From Paenibacillus xylanexedens (GTDB lineage: Bacteria > Bacillota > Bacilli > Paenibacillales > Paenibacillaceae): DNA of 64,000 nucleotides. A model generated the notes under the pieces. The model was not told the DNA's origin and made no database searches. It was given only the letters and a program-made list of their open reading frames with translations. The position numbers and the translations under genes were made by a program. The stretch lies in contig NZ_CP018620.1 of the NCBI RefSeq assembly GCF_001908275.1, forward strand, positions 5,580,001 through 5,644,000, written 5' to 3'. Of the stretch, positions 27,779-36,763 are shown one piece after another. Each line of letters starts with the position of its first letter. Positions within the stretch are counted from its first letter, which is position 1.

Positions 27779-28737
27779 TAATTCACTCCTTCCGGTTGCA
27801 TTCCTTCAATCAGATGAAGCAGTATTTCATGTGTAGGTGCAAAAAGGTCCAACTTCTGTGCCATCTTTACAATATGACCGTTAATTGACCTCACTTCTGT
27901 ACCACGTCCAGCGAGAACATCTGCAAGCATGGAGGAAGTATTCGTGGCAGTAGAACGACAGACCGATATCAGTTGATCCCACATATCCTGATCCAAACAT
28001 ATTCCACTTGCAGAGTAGATTAACAATACTTCATCATATAACTGGCGCATTAGCCTCTTTCGTTCTTCCTTGACGATCAATTCTCCATTAGGGATTCGCC
28101 ATAGTGCCGTGAGCGGGTTAATGACTGAATTAATCAATAGTTTCCTGTATATCAGCTTATCGATTTCATTCGACACTGTACAGTCAAATCCTGCCTGCTG
28201 CAACGATCCCGACAGAGTAAATGTTCTCTTCTCCTCTATAGAGGTAGAAGCTCCTATATGTATGTTGTACCTCCCCAGCCTAGTTTCACCTGTACCTGCA
28301 CGAGTCACCTGACTTTGTGTTCGCTTCGCACCTTCTGTTGTAACCGCACTACACAGAAGCGACTTTGGCAAAGCTGCTTGAAGTTTTGTAAGATGGCCCA
28401 TCCCATTCTGAAAACAAGCGACATTCAGCACATGATCTTGTAATGGACTAATCTCATCAATGAAATCATCAATGCTTGTCTGCTTAACCATGAGCAGTAA
28501 CCATTCTCCTGGTGTGTTCTTCCATGTGTCAGTCAGCTTACTTATTGGTTTCGCCTGTATTTGATCCGGTAGAATATGTATCTCCTCGTCTTGTTCCACA
28601 ATGGTTACTCCATTATGGCTGAGGAGGTCTGCCTGAGCTGTTGTTCTGGTCCAAAATCTGACCTGGTTACCTGACGCCAGCAGTTTCCCGCCATACAAAA
28701 GACCAAGTGCCCCCGCTCCTACGATGTCAAAGATCAT
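27778..28737 (-). CDS. panE: 2-dehydropantoate 2-reductase (ketopantoate reductase)
   Basis: A 319-residue cytoplasmic NADPH enzyme of the ApbA/PanE family that reduces ketopantoate to pantoate for coenzyme A synthesis. The Rossmann loop IVGAGALGLLYGGKLLASG is at the N-terminus. CFQNGMGH and the catalytic lysine region YRKLLINSVINPLTALW follow, and the C-terminal helical domain ends with a serine-rich loop (SICRSTATNTSSMLAD-like). The start at 28737 is preferred over a GTG nine bases upstream because AGGAG then has an eight-base spacing. B. subtilis has a panE paralogue (ylbQ) in the same setting next to rsfA. Confidence 0.88.
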   Translation of the reverse strand: MIFDIVGAGALGLLYGGKLLASGNQVRFWTRTTAQADLLSHNGVTIVEQDEEIHILPDQIQAKPISKLTDTWKNTPGEWLLLMVKQTSIDDFIDEISPLQDHVLNVACFQNGMGHLTKLQAALPKSLLCSAVTTEGAKRTQSQVTRAGTGETRLGRYNIHIGASTSIEEKRTFTLSGSLQQAGFDCTVSNEIDKLIYRKLLINSVINPLTALWRIPNGELIVKEERKRLMRQLYDEVLLIYSASGICLDQDMWDQLISVCRSTATNTSSMLADVLAGRGTEVRSINGHIVKMAQKLDLFAPTHEILLHLIEGMQPEGVN

Positions 28738-28805
28738 ATGATGCACTCCTCTCCGCTTCAGTAGTTTCTCTTCTATTATCTATAATAGAACAAAAACACC
28801 AAACT

Positions 28806-28852
28806 AAAAACCCGTCATACCTGCCGTTGTGTAACGGAGGTGTGGCGGGTTC
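28806..28852 (-). terminator. Terminator of rsfA
   Basis: On the minus strand a long, slightly interrupted stem (AACCCG... CCGTT, four-base loop, AACGG... CGGGTT) is followed by TTT. It lies about 35 bases after the rsfA stop. Confidence 0.85.
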
Positions 28853-28887
28853 ATACCTGACTTTCACAAATCAAACGTCTGAATTTG

Positions 28888-29538
28888 TTATTCAATTCGT
28901 TCCAGATTCCCGTTGGCATCCATCTTGAAACGTGTCTTAAGTTCCTCTTCTTCTTCGGACAAAAATGCGAGTCTGCGAGCCCGATCCATAATCTGAATCA
29001 AAGCTTTGTAGTCGTCATTCACCACACGGTAATCCGTCTGTACTTCATTCACTTCCTTGGAGAGACGGTCATTCTCAAGACGTAGTTCAAGCAATTCATC
29101 TTCTTTCTCCCGCAGCTCCTTCTCCAGCATCTTGAGTTGACGACTACTCTCCTGCACCGTTCCCTTCCATTGTCGCAGGAAGCGGATTACTGCATCCATC
29201 GATAATGAATCGTCTGAGATCCCATCTGATTTGTACAGATGTTCTTCAGTGTCCAGTGTAGACAGTGCTGCAACCTGCGGTCCGAGCATAGCTGGTTGCT
29301 TTCTGAGATAACTTCGTTTTTGTCGTTGTGCCTTGGCGTTACTGATGGCAGAATCATACTTTTTACGTACACAACTGTTCCAGCGAAAACCGCATGCAGC
29401 AGATGTTCTGCCTATTTTTTCGCCCACCTCTTCAAAAGCGGCCAATTGTGTACTGCCTTCCCGAATATGACGCAAAGTAACCTCAGCCAATATCAAATCG
29501 TCCTCTGTACTCCAAGCATCCTGTCTCACTGCAGTCAT
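28888..29538 (-). CDS. rsfA: RsfA-family transcriptional regulator
   Basis: A 216-residue protein with an N-terminal Myb/SANT-like DNA-binding domain (RQDAWSTEDDLILAEVTLRH, then EEVGEKIGRTSAACGFRWNS). A basic linker and a coiled coil over about 135-195 (EKELREKEDELLELRLENDR) follow. It matches RsfA (YlbO) of B. subtilis, a prespore-specific regulator that tunes sigma-F-dependent genes. The start at 29538 has AGGAGG ten bases upstream; the frame continues 24 bases further but without a ribosome binding site. The next gene upstream, encoding a DUF2626 protein, is divergent. Confidence 0.85.
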   Translation of the reverse strand: MTAVRQDAWSTEDDLILAEVTLRHIREGSTQLAAFEEVGEKIGRTSAACGFRWNSCVRKKYDSAISNAKAQRQKRSYLRKQPAMLGPQVAALSTLDTEEHLYKSDGISDDSLSMDAVIRFLRQWKGTVQESSRQLKMLEKELREKEDELLELRLENDRLSKEVNEVQTDYRVVNDDYKALIQIMDRARRLAFLSEEEEELKTRFKMDANGNLERIE

Positions 29539-29777
29539 GCTATAATACCCTCCTAACAACATCCTAAAATAACCGTCCGCATTACCGGAAGCCCGGTATG
29601 TGAATTAGGTATAAAAGCTGCTTCATTCATTCTTATGCCTCTCATAGAGTTCATAGAATTGATTTCATACTAAAATGTATTTCCACATTCAGGCTTGCTC
29701 ATACGTGACATACGTAAAACATATCCCTCCATACTTACTTTGAGCAAAAAAAGAATTCGCTTTCATATCCAAATTTG

Positions 29778-29806
29778 TTTACACGTTTTTCCTTTCCCGG
29801 TATAAT
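29778..29806 (+). promoter_or_regulatory. Sigma-A-type promoter of the DUF2626 gene
   Basis: TTTACA (29778-29783), a 17-base spacer, and a perfect TATAAT (29801-29806), 46 bases before the GTG start. One of the cleanest promoters in the window. Confidence 0.8.
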
Positions 29807-29852
29807 GTTGTGTAGACAATCTATGAACGTACTTAGGAGAGGAGGATTTACC

Positions 29853-30089
29853 GTGGCACGCATGTTTCGGGTACTCGGGTTCTTCACGCTTGCAATTGGC
29901 CTGATGGCTTTTGCGGGAGATCTGGTCGAAATGGCTTTGCTTTTTTTCCTGCAGACTGCGTTTTTTGTCATTTTGGGATACTTGAAATTTACCGAGCGAA
30001 CGTACATATTGCTCTTCTGGGGTTATATGATCGTAACATTCACGGGGTTCAGCTACTGGACCGTATTCGAAATGGGTTTGCCGCTCTAA
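29853..30089 (+). CDS. DUF2626-family small membrane protein
   Basis: A 78-residue protein (ARMFRVLGFFTLAIGLMAF onward) with three hydrophobic segments at about 6-22, 27-45 and 50-70. The MFRVLGF start and the LLFFLQTAFFVILGYLKFTERTYI core match the DUF2626 family of Bacillales (B. subtilis YqgY-type). No function is known. The GTG at 29853 is chosen because AGGAGG lies seven bases upstream and because it removes a non-homologous extension. It has its own promoter and a probable terminator at 30110-30138, so it is monocistronic. Confidence 0.8.
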   Translation: MARMFRVLGFFTLAIGLMAFAGDLVEMALLFFLQTAFFVILGYLKFTERTYILLFWGYMIVTFTGFSYWTVFEMGLPL

Positions 30090-30109
30090 TCCACCTGCAG
30101 CATCAAAGT

Positions 30110-30138
30110 GATCCGATATCTGTCGGGTTGCTTTTTTG
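30110..30138 (+). terminator. Probable terminator of the DUF2626 gene
   Basis: GATCCGA pairs with TCGGGTT (wobbles included) across a six-base loop, followed by GC and six T residues. Confidence 0.6.
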
Positions 30139-30273
30139 TTGTGTTCAGATTAAATGAATGTTCATGGTGTTATGTAACCACTAAGGATATTTCACGTATT
30201 TGTTTCATATATTGTCTGGAAGACAACAAGCCTGTACGATTGTCATTTAAGAAGTGGAAAGGAGAATGGATCG

Positions 30274-31353
30274 GTGAAACGTCAACACGGCATTTCCGCC
30301 TTTATATTATGCATCATTTTATTCCTCCAGCTACCTTTAGCCTATGCCTATGGAGAGTCTTCACCTGAGGATACACGTGAGATATTACAAAAAAGTCTAT
30401 CCATCGTTGAAATCGATCATGAAATCGAACGCATCACCGAAAGGCAGAAGCAGCTGGGTCAACAACACGAGACATTATCCGTCCAGCTGCAGGAACAGGA
30501 AGAGCAGATACATATTCAGCAAGATCGGGCCGGAGCTGTAGTGAGGTCCTACTACACAGGAGAACGCGACAGCCTCCTCATGACGGTCCTGGGAGCCAGG
30601 TCATTCAAAGACCTGTTTGTACTGTATGATTATTACCAGATTATTATCGGACGGGATCAGGCTGTGCTGGACAAGTATCAGGACCGTTATCGCAATCTGC
30701 AACAGACTTCCACTCAGATTCGTCAGACTACAACAGAATTAACCGAAATGAAGACTAATCTTCAAAACCAGCGGGAACGTGTAGTCGCCTTGCAAAAAGA
30801 AGTGGATGCCCAAATAGCCACCAGCGGAGATGTGGCAGCGATTCAGAAACTGATGGATGAATTAACCCTTTATTGGGAGAACATCGGCATCTATGAGGTG
30901 AAACGATATTTCAAAGCATTGGCATCTGCCATGCAGAACCTGCCTGATTTTATCCAAAAACAAAACGGAGGTATATCCACGACTGGAACAACGTATACGA
31001 TTCGAATTAGGCAGGATGAGCTTAATGCATTTCTTCGTTCCCAAAATTCAATCTTTGAAGACTTTGCCTTTCAGTTTAATCAGGATAAGATTATAGCTTC
31101 CGGTCAGCGGGATCAGTTGCAATTAAGCATAGAAGGACATTATACGGTAGAAAATGAACCCCAAAACTCCATTCGTTTTCATGTGGACAAACTTGTATTC
31201 AACCAGCTTGAATTACCAGACACCACTCGCCGAATGCTGGAAAGAGAATTTGACCTTGGGTTCTATCCACAGAAAATCCTCTCGTTTGTGAAAGCAACCG
31301 ATGTTTCGACAAGTGAAGGCATACTGGAAGTAAAACTAGCTATATCCTTTTAA
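30274..31353 (+). CDS. Exported coiled-coil protein (CwlO/PcsB N-terminal-like), no catalytic domain
   Basis: A 359-residue protein with a signal peptide (hydrophobic 9-25, likely cut after AYA). A long coiled coil over about 38-95 and 125-195 (ERITERQKQLGQQHETLSVQ) has, in between, the RAGAVVRSYYTGERDSLLMTVLGARSF segment that resembles the coiled-coil domain of CwlO/PcsB-type hydrolases. The expected C-terminal peptidase domain (NlpC/P60, CHAP or M23) is missing. Instead a roughly 120-residue beta-rich part contains TYTIRIRQDELNAFL and RFHVDKLVFNQLELP. It could be a regulatory partner of a wall hydrolase; that is inference. GTG start with AAGGAG nine bases upstream; monocistronic. Confidence 0.75.
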   Translation: MKRQHGISAFILCIILFLQLPLAYAYGESSPEDTREILQKSLSIVEIDHEIERITERQKQLGQQHETLSVQLQEQEEQIHIQQDRAGAVVRSYYTGERDSLLMTVLGARSFKDLFVLYDYYQIIIGRDQAVLDKYQDRYRNLQQTSTQIRQTTTELTEMKTNLQNQRERVVALQKEVDAQIATSGDVAAIQKLMDELTLYWENIGIYEVKRYFKALASAMQNLPDFIQKQNGGISTTGTTYTIRIRQDELNAFLRSQNSIFEDFAFQFNQDKIIASGQRDQLQLSIEGHYTVENEPQNSIRFHVDKLVFNQLELPDTTRRMLEREFDLGFYPQKILSFVKATDVSTSEGILEVKLAISF

Positions 31354-31376
31354 AGAGGTTGAACACGAACTTAAAG

Positions 31377-32648
31377 TTAATTCGTCGTTTTAATACTGTC
31401 TACGTATTGATTCGCTGTAATTTCACCCTTTAAGAATTGTTGTACTTTTTTATGAAAACGAGTTATTAGAGCATGACTTTCGGTCGTGGCAGCAGGGACA
31501 TCTTGGGTGGTCGGGAACCAGGATTGTCCCTTTGTCATGTCATAACGTCCAACGAGTTTCTCAGACTCCAAATCCAGCTCCTGTTGCTTTGCGGGCAACC
31601 GGTTAACCTGTTGGTACCATTTCAGCTGTGTCGTAGCGGACGTCATTCCTTCAATCCATCTACTGGCCTCCTCAGCCTCAACCGAACCCGCAGTAATAAC
31701 AAGGCTTCTGGAGTTTACGGTTTCCAAGGTTTCGAAAGAAGTCCGCTCCAAAGAATCTTTATCAACTGCACTCGCTTGATCCGCATTCAATAATTGAGAT
31801 AACAATGATACAACCATTGGTGTGCCGTTCTGGTCAGCAGTTGGAGAGAACTCTGAATTGGTAGACTCCAGCTTAATAAGGGGCTGAATCTGATTCATCA
31901 ACTGAATCCCCTGCTGAAGATTCCCCGTTTGCGAATCTATTTGTGTTCGTTTAACTTGGTCTGGTGCCATTTTCGGTTCCAAATGATTCAGCCACGCATT
32001 TGTCCCGTACATATCATTGATGTTCATTGTAATTAAAGGGGTGCCTTCCGCAATGGCTTGTTGAGTAAGTTTGACCCACTGATCTTTATTGCGAGGTAAT
32101 GACTCCAGACCAGCTCTCTTCAGAAATGAAGATTGTGTAGCCAGAATGTACGGATCAAAATCAAAAGGCATTCCCCACTGATAACCATTCCACTCTGTCA
32201 TTCCCCGTAACCCAACTACCGTATCTCCTAGCGACTTCGATAATGTGGTTCCGTTTAACGGATACAGGTACCCTTTTTGGGCATAGTATTGCACTTCCTC
32301 ACTATCAAGCAGAACAACATCACCGTTCTCTCCTAGTGAAAATTCAAGATCCAAAACATGCTTATATGTATCCGGCTTCTCATTCCGAAGATTAATCTCT
32401 ACCAGCTGGGAAGCAGCAACTTCTTTAGCTATTTTTTGAAAGGCTTGGAACTCTTCATCCGACATGGCCACTACAATCTCCAGCGGAGCTTGAGCATCTT
32501 CATTACGGGACGAAGACCCAGGAAAAGCATCCTTCTCCTGATCCCGTTCCTGATTGAGCTGCGAACCTCTAAAGTCAAAACTCGGTGACAAGATCGTTAA
32601 CGAAAGCAGCAATACCGCGAATAAAACAACCTGATGTCTACGCTTCAT
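31377..32648 (-). CDS. Extracellular solute-binding-like protein (family 1), orphan
   Basis: A 423-residue exported protein. The N-terminus (KRRHQVVLFAVLLLSLTILS) is a membrane anchor or signal peptide without a lipobox cysteine. The mature part reads like a family 1 sugar-type binding protein: PLEIVVAMSDEEFQAFQKIA, GDVVLLDSEEVQYYAQKGYLYPL, WGMPFDFDPYILATQSSFL. No permease or ATPase gene is nearby, so it may act as a sensor partner, or an uncoupled binding protein, rather than a transporter component. It is convergent with the coiled-coil gene, with 23 bases between the stops and no clear terminator. GGGAGGGAAG precedes the ATG. Confidence 0.7.
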   Translation of the reverse strand: MKRRHQVVLFAVLLLSLTILSPSFDFRGSQLNQERDQEKDAFPGSSSRNEDAQAPLEIVVAMSDEEFQAFQKIAKEVAASQLVEINLRNEKPDTYKHVLDLEFSLGENGDVVLLDSEEVQYYAQKGYLYPLNGTTLSKSLGDTVVGLRGMTEWNGYQWGMPFDFDPYILATQSSFLKRAGLESLPRNKDQWVKLTQQAIAEGTPLITMNINDMYGTNAWLNHLEPKMAPDQVKRTQIDSQTGNLQQGIQLMNQIQPLIKLESTNSEFSPTADQNGTPMVVSLLSQLLNADQASAVDKDSLERTSFETLETVNSRSLVITAGSVEAEEASRWIEGMTSATTQLKWYQQVNRLPAKQQELDLESEKLVGRYDMTKGQSWFPTTQDVPAATTESHALITRFHKKVQQFLKGEITANQYVDSIKTTN

Positions 32649-32805
32649 TAACTTCCCTCCCTGTTCACCTAGTTTTTTCCTGCAGCAATTATTGTAACAA
32701 ATAAGTAGTACTCTTGTCCTACCCTGCCGAAAAACACTTTTTCGGATTTTTGCATAATACGAGCATATCGAGTTCTGTGTAATAACGCTTACTTATTTTT
32801 TCAGC

Positions 32806-32830
32806 AAAAAACCGGCTCCAGGAGCCGGCT
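32806..32830 (-). terminator. Terminator of phoH2/ylaK
   Basis: A GC-rich stem (CCGGCT with AGCCGG, five-base loop) is followed by six T residues on the minus strand. It lies 40 bases after the stop. Confidence 0.92.
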
Positions 32831-32869
32831 TCAATAACAACATTTTCCGGGAAATAAATCCCCTGAATT

Positions 32870-34204
32870 TTACAATAAATCAGCTGCAAGTTGTGCCAGT
32901 TTGGACCGTTCTCCTTTTTCGAGCATGATGTGTCCGCTGATTCCCTCTTGTTTGAACCGTTCCACGATATACATCAGACCATTACTGGCAGAATCAAGAT
33001 ACGGATGGTCTATCTGTTCGGGGTCTCCCATCAAAATAATCTTACTGCCTTCACCGACCCTTGATACAATGGTCTTCACTTCGTGGCGCGACAGATTCTG
33101 GGCTTCATCAATAATGATAAACTGTCCAGGTATTGATCTTCCACGAATATACGTTAAGGCCTCCACCTGAATACTGCCAAGCCCCATCAGGATTTTATCG
33201 ATATCTCCGGCTTTTTTGGTGTCAAACAAAAACTCCAGATTATCATATATCGGTTGCATCCATGGACGAAGTTTTTCTTCCTTCTCACCAGGCAAATAAC
33301 CGATATCTTTCCCCATCGGAACGACAGGACGAGCAATCAACAGTTTTTTGTATTTATGATCATCCTCTACCTTAAGCAGACCTGCTGCAAGTGCCAGCAA
33401 GGTTTTTCCTGTTCCGGCTTTACCGGTGATAGTAACAAGCGGGATGTCATCATTTAAAAGCAGTTCCAGTGCCATGCGTTGTTGTGCGTTACGTGCACTA
33501 ATACCCCAGACATTATCATTACTGAGGAAAAGCGGCTCCAGCTTTGTTCCCTCTGTGTTCACTTTAAGCAAAGCCGATTTATTGGTTCCCATCTCATCCT
33601 TGAGAATGACAAATTCATTCGGATACAACGAATAAGACAACTGCAATGGTTTGATTGGTAAAAAACGATATGTGTAAAACTCATCAATCACTGACGGATG
33701 AACTTTTAGGGCCGTATAACCTGGATATAACTCACTGAGTCCTGCCGTCCGATCTGATAAGTAATCCTGCGTGAACAGACCAAGTACATCCGCTTTGATA
33801 CGCACAAGTACATCTTTACTGACAAGCACGACCTGACGTTCAACTACTTCCTTTTCATTCTCCTCAATCTGATAATTCAGTGCGACAGCCAAAATGCGAT
33901 TATCGTTGGACACTTCACCAAACATTTCCTGAACTTTCACGAAACTCCGATGATTCAGCTCTACTTTCAGGTTACCTCCATTAGCCAAAGGTACCCCACT
34001 GTGCAAGTGACCCAGCTCTCGTAATCCATCTAACAGTCTGGATACATTACGGGCATTACGCCCAATTTCATCGGCATTTCTTTTTTTGGAGTCGATCTCC
34101 TCCAGTACAACCGCGGGAATGATTACCTCATGTTCCTCAAAGGCAAATATGGCATTGGGGTCATGCAGAAGCACGTTGGTATCCAATACAAAAATCTTTT
34201 TCAT
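32870..34204 (-). CDS. ylaK: PhoH2-type PIN-helicase protein (YlaK)
   Basis: A 444-residue cytoplasmic protein with two domains. An N-terminal PIN nuclease domain (VLDTNVLLHDP at 6-16, VLEEIDSKK, then SNDNRILAVAL) carries the acidic metal-binding residues. A C-terminal PhoH ATPase domain (from about 230) has Walker A TGKAGTGKTLLALA, a PVVPMGKDIGYLPGEKEEK loop and Walker B FIIIDEAQNL. Related PhoH2 proteins unwind and cleave RNA in an ATP-dependent way. B. subtilis ylaK lies next to ylaJ and ylaL; the same neighbours are found here. A lone promoter region (152 bases) separates it from divergent ylaJ. Confidence 0.9.
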   Translation of the reverse strand: MKKIFVLDTNVLLHDPNAIFAFEEHEVIIPAVVLEEIDSKKRNADEIGRNARNVSRLLDGLRELGHLHSGVPLANGGNLKVELNHRSFVKVQEMFGEVSNDNRILAVALNYQIEENEKEVVERQVVLVSKDVLVRIKADVLGLFTQDYLSDRTAGLSELYPGYTALKVHPSVIDEFYTYRFLPIKPLQLSYSLYPNEFVILKDEMGTNKSALLKVNTEGTKLEPLFLSNDNVWGISARNAQQRMALELLLNDDIPLVTITGKAGTGKTLLALAAGLLKVEDDHKYKKLLIARPVVPMGKDIGYLPGEKEEKLRPWMQPIYDNLEFLFDTKKAGDIDKILMGLGSIQVEALTYIRGRSIPGQFIIIDEAQNLSRHEVKTIVSRVGEGSKIILMGDPEQIDHPYLDSASNGLMYIVERFKQEGISGHIMLEKGERSKLAQLAADLL

Positions 34205-34356
34205 TCAATCCCCTCCAAAGCGGCGTCGTTAAAGGCATGAATAGTGTGATCTTTCAGCAGCGGCATGGACAATCATGATCCCATACATAAATGTATTCGA
34301 CTAGGGCAAAATAATTGTCAACCATTCTGAAAAACTCCAAGAAAGGATGAACATTT

Positions 34357-35052
34357 ATGAAAATATGGGTTTACACGCTGCTTCTGATCTTTATACTTAC
34401 AGGTTGCAACAGTTCCACACGCAGCGCTTCGCCGAATCAAGGTACACATGCGAAAGGTTACGGAGGAAATGTAACAACTCAGCAAGATCAAGGGAAAGGA
34501 TCTCACATGCTCAATGCACAGGAAGATCGGATGAATCCTTCACGTTTGGACCGTCTCAATGAGAATACAGGTGAAGTCCATGATACCAATACTGCAGATG
34601 ATGCAAAGAGTGGCCGGATGCCAAATGAAAAACGAATCAATCACCTTAAAGCCCTTGCCAAACAAGTAGAAGGTGTTGAAGATGCGAACTGCGTCATACT
34701 CGGTAATACAGCTGTAGTTGGCATCGATGTTGATGGTGAACTGGAACGTGCTCGGGTGGGTACCATTAAGTACGCTGTTGCCGAAGCACTTCGCAAAGAC
34801 CCCGAAGGTATAGATTCCATCGTTACTGCTGATGCAGATGTCACTGAACGAATTAAAGAGATTGGTGAACATATTCGTCAAGGGCACCCAATTTCGGGTT
34901 TTGCTTCAGAACTCGCTGACATGGTGGGACGAATTATCCCTCAACTCCCGAAAGACGTCAAAGTCCGTCAAAATCCGGATGAACACATGAATCAAAAACA
35001 ACAAATGCAGCAGCTGCATTCATCGGACAAAAGACAACAAAAAGCCCAGTGA
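34357..35052 (+). CDS. ylaJ: YhcN/YlaJ-family sporulation lipoprotein
   Basis: A 231-residue lipoprotein. The signal peptide ends in ILTGC (cysteine at about 17), followed by a long polar linker of about 70 residues. The YhcN/YlaJ domain over about 90-200 contains INHLKALAKQVEGVEDANCV, AVVGIDVDGELE and GIDSIVTADADVTERI. The tail is rich in Gln. Homologues are spore-membrane or spore-cortex associated lipoproteins expressed in the forespore; the exact role is unknown. AAGGA precedes the ATG. It is divergent from ylaK and convergent with the downstream gene. Confidence 0.85.
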   Translation: MKIWVYTLLLIFILTGCNSSTRSASPNQGTHAKGYGGNVTTQQDQGKGSHMLNAQEDRMNPSRLDRLNENTGEVHDTNTADDAKSGRMPNEKRINHLKALAKQVEGVEDANCVILGNTAVVGIDVDGELERARVGTIKYAVAEALRKDPEGIDSIVTADADVTERIKEIGEHIRQGHPISGFASELADMVGRIIPQLPKDVKVRQNPDEHMNQKQQMQQLHSSDKRQQKAQ

Positions 35053-35071
35053 TCTCTCACTAGGCTTTTTT
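35041..35071. terminator. Bidirectional terminator overlapping both stop codons
   Basis: AAAGCC and AGTGA pair with TCACT and GGCTTT across a TCTC loop. T-runs follow on both strands. The hairpin contains the last codons of both convergent genes, whose stops are only seven bases apart. Confidence 0.9.
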
Positions 35072-35512
35072 CATGGCAGCAAAAACCTGCTCATCTAATT
35101 TCTCAGCAGCACGCTGATCATATATTTTGACATATTGAGGCACAGAGGACAATTGAGCGCCGTAAAACAGAGCATTCCTCACCGCTTCAATTGTAATGTC
35201 GAAACAGCACATATTAAATGGAACGTCCAGCAGCGGATCTTGTCGTACCGCAGCACGTCCGTTCACTGCGTACACCGTCTCTTCTCCAAAGACAGTTACC
35301 GTAATGAGCTGATTAGTAATCATGTTATTCACTAAACGTGAACGATGATCGATCGCTACACGAAAAGTAGAAGCATTCTCCGCATAAATCCAGGAGATGG
35401 CTGTTGAAGTCGGACCTCCGGATTCTACATCCACTGTGCTCAGAAGCACAAAGGTCTCATTCTTGAATTGCTGTAAAAGAGATTCAGTTAATTGTGTGAC
35501 GGCTTCGGACAT
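35060..35512 (-). CDS. Pyridoxamine 5'-phosphate oxidase-like split-barrel protein (YlaL-like)
   Basis: A 150-residue cytoplasmic protein with the flavin-binding split-barrel pattern: ETFVLLSTVDVESGGPTSTAISWIYAENASTFRVAID, then RLVNNMITNQLITVTVFG. Such proteins bind FMN, F420 or heme, and most small ones have no proven reaction. Neighbourhood (ylaK, ylaJ, ylaH, typA) suggests orthology to B. subtilis YlaL, but I cannot confirm it by alignment. A promoter-like pair (TTGGAA, 18 bases, TATAAT) lies upstream, so it is probably monocistronic. Confidence 0.75.
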   Translation of the reverse strand: MSEAVTQLTESLLQQFKNETFVLLSTVDVESGGPTSTAISWIYAENASTFRVAIDHRSRLVNNMITNQLITVTVFGEETVYAVNGRAAVRQDPLLDVPFNMCCFDITIEAVRNALFYGAQLSSVPQYVKIYDQRAAEKLDEQVFAAMKKA

Positions 35513-35563
35513 TCAACCAGCCCCCTAACCTTCTTTATGCAATTCTTGTACTTGGTTTATGTT

Positions 35564-35593
35564 ATTATAGCATACCGATTAACGTGCTTCCAA
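35564..35593 (-). promoter_or_regulatory. Promoter of the split-barrel (YlaL-like) gene
   Basis: Minus-strand TTGGAA (35588-35593), 18 bases, TATAAT (35564-35569), about 50 bases before the ATG. Confidence 0.6.
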
Positions 35594-35610
35594 TCCCAAA
35601 AGAATGATGG

Positions 35611-36672
35611 TTATTCACCTGAAGGTGAAGCCGTTACTTTACCTGAAAGTGTATCTTGTAATGCCTGCTTGGCATTGGCGAGTTCCGTCTCATTAATATA
35701 CACATATGGACTTCTCCACTCTCCGGTAACCGGAGTATAATGCACATCCGAAGTGGAAATGTTCCAATACGTCGAGATAAAGTTTTTCATTTGTTCCGAT
35801 TCCACATCTGTCGTCATATTCTTGTCAACTGCACCAATCACTTTGCTGATCTTTGTAATGCCCCCAAGAGATTTCATCTGATCCAGCATGGAGTTCAGCA
35901 CTTGGTTTTGACGTTTATTACGATCAAAGTCGTTGGATTCATCAGTCTTTGGATTACAATTGGATTTGCGGTAACGAACAAAATCTAGTGCTGCTTTACC
36001 ATCGAGATGTTGTGCGCCTGCGACCAGATTGATATCTGTACCATCGGCTGTATCTCTATAACACATATTTTTATCCACAGTCACATCCACGCCACCCACG
36101 GCATTGACAGCATCACGGAATGCCTGGAAATTCAGGACGGTTGTATAATTAATATCTACATCCAAATACTTGCCCATCATTTCTTTCATCTGATCCTCTG
36201 CATTTTTGCCAGTGGTTTTTTCCTGTGCTTTGAATCTTGGATAATAGGAATTCAGCTTGTTGGATTTGTACCCATCCAATTGAATACGCGTGTCTCGAGG
36301 CAAAGATACAATGGTTGCCGTCTTGGTCTTCGGATTCAACGAAGCCACCATAACAACATCCGAGAGATATGTGCCAGTTTCAGGACGGTTATCTGTGCCT
36401 AATAACAGCATCGTGATCGGTTTGGTTGTGGCTGACATCCCGGGAGGTACCGGTTTATCGATGCCTGTATCCACGACTTGATTGTATACCCAGTACGCAT
36501 ATCCACCGCCTACCACAATGGCAATAACCAATAGACTTAAAAGGATTCTGCCAAAAGCATTCATTCTCTTTTTCTTCTTAGGCTGCTTGCCCTTGCCATT
36601 CTTCGATCCAGAAGCACCGGATTGCGTTGGTGCCTGTCTCCGTGGAGGCAGTCCGTTCGAATTTGAGTTCAT
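35611..36672 (-). CDS. LytR-CpsA-Psr (LCP) family cell wall polymer ligase
   Basis: A 353-residue membrane protein with a basic Pro/Lys-rich cytoplasmic N-terminus, one membrane helix at about 41-64, and an extracytoplasmic LCP domain. The domain shows ITMLLLGTDNRPETGTYLSDVV, the conserved arginine motif VSLPRDTRIQLDG, NKLNSYY, and DFVRYRKSN with a later RNKRQNQVLN. LCP enzymes move teichoic acid or other anionic polymers from lipid carrier to peptidoglycan. The open frame extends to 36813, but the ATG at 36672 has AAAGGTG eight bases upstream. A Ser/Pro tail ends the protein. It follows ylaH, past a weak hairpin at 36718-36742. Confidence 0.9.
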   Translation of the reverse strand: MNSNSNGLPPRRQAPTQSGASGSKNGKGKQPKKKKRMNAFGRILLSLLVIAIVVGGGYAYWVYNQVVDTGIDKPVPPGMSATTKPITMLLLGTDNRPETGTYLSDVVMVASLNPKTKTATIVSLPRDTRIQLDGYKSNKLNSYYPRFKAQEKTTGKNAEDQMKEMMGKYLDVDINYTTVLNFQAFRDAVNAVGGVDVTVDKNMCYRDTADGTDINLVAGAQHLDGKAALDFVRYRKSNCNPKTDESNDFDRNKRQNQVLNSMLDQMKSLGGITKISKVIGAVDKNMTTDVESEQMKNFISTYWNISTSDVHYTPVTGEWRSPYVYINETELANAKQALQDTLSGKVTASPSGE

Positions 36673-36763
36673 ATCTTCAACACCTTTATCACATCTGTTT
36701 TTGTCTAAATAAAAGACAACCGCTTTCCCTAAGGAAAACGGATGGTCTGTACCAAGACAGGAT

